DNA of 5,613 nt from Desulfobacterales bacterium. Its GTDB lineage: Bacteria; Desulfobacterota; Desulfobacteria; Desulfobacterales; Desulfosalsimonadaceae. A program made the position numbers and the translations under genes. The notes beneath the pieces were generated by a model. That model saw nothing but the letters and a program-made list of their open reading frames with translations. It searched no databases and was not told the DNA's origin. The stretch lies in the NCBI GenBank assembly GCA_007127175.1, contig SKZX01000013.1, forward strand, positions 1-5,613, read 5' to 3'. The first letter of the stretch is position 1. Every line of letters starts with the position of its first letter. Below, in pieces: positions 5,604-5,613 of the stretch.

Positions 5604-5610
5604 CCTCCTC
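5604..5610 (-). promoter_or_regulatory. Strong Shine-Dalgarno sequence of the zinc-ribbon gene
   Basis: GAGGAGG on the - strand ends two bases before the ATG at 5601, and its first GAGG ends five bases before it. It supports this start codon. No other gene in the window has a comparable site. Confidence 0.6.
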
Positions 5611-5613
5611 TTG

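Overview
The window most resembles an accessory chromosomal stretch of a member of the Bacteroidota or a close relative. The evidence is indirect. Most start codons lack a Shine-Dalgarno sequence, TAnnTTTG-type promoter boxes occur upstream of genes, and two GC-patterned 'ACCGC-GAAG-CGCA' or 'ACCACA' hairpin repeats lie between genes, a type often seen in environmental members of that group. There are no rRNA or tRNA genes, no CRISPR array, and no transposase or integrase.

Left edge (3-399, + strand): the last 40 codons of a gene, in the frame that stops with TAA at 123-125. It resembles the C-terminus of nucleotidyltransferase proteins found in two-gene accessory cassettes. One base later begins a complete 90-residue gene of a small partner family. 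Facing it is an AlkC-type DNA alkylation repair gene (438-1181, - strand), the most GC-rich segment sampled.

Middle (1182-2423): a complete MntA/HepT (MNT-HEPN) toxin-antitoxin operon on the - strand. The mntA nucleotidyltransferase antitoxin (2160-1867) overlaps the hepT RNase toxin (1870-1517) by ATGA. Both carry intact signature motifs. The operon is AT-rich and is bracketed by the two hairpin repeats (1239-1346 and 2222-2289). A third non-coding stretch (2306-2414) can form several crossing stems.

Right part (2424-5185, - strand): two consecutive membrane-protein genes 77 bases apart, probably one transcription unit. The promoter-proximal gene encodes a 219-residue protein with a TM-TM-coiled coil-TM-TM layout. 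The second encodes a 674-residue protein with a long beta-helix-like repeat domain (five units of 54-60 residues), a short helical linker and a C-terminal two-TM module. No function is established from sequence for either. They are the best candidates here for an undescribed membrane-associated system. Upstream of them is a 70-residue zinc-ribbon protein (5389-5601, - strand) with the only strong Shine-Dalgarno sequence in the window.

Taken together, the window holds two nucleotidyltransferase-linked two-gene cassettes, a DNA repair enzyme and an uncharacterised membrane gene pair, separated by repeats and differing in base composition. This is consistent with assembly by repeated acquisition, but no mobility gene is present to show how.
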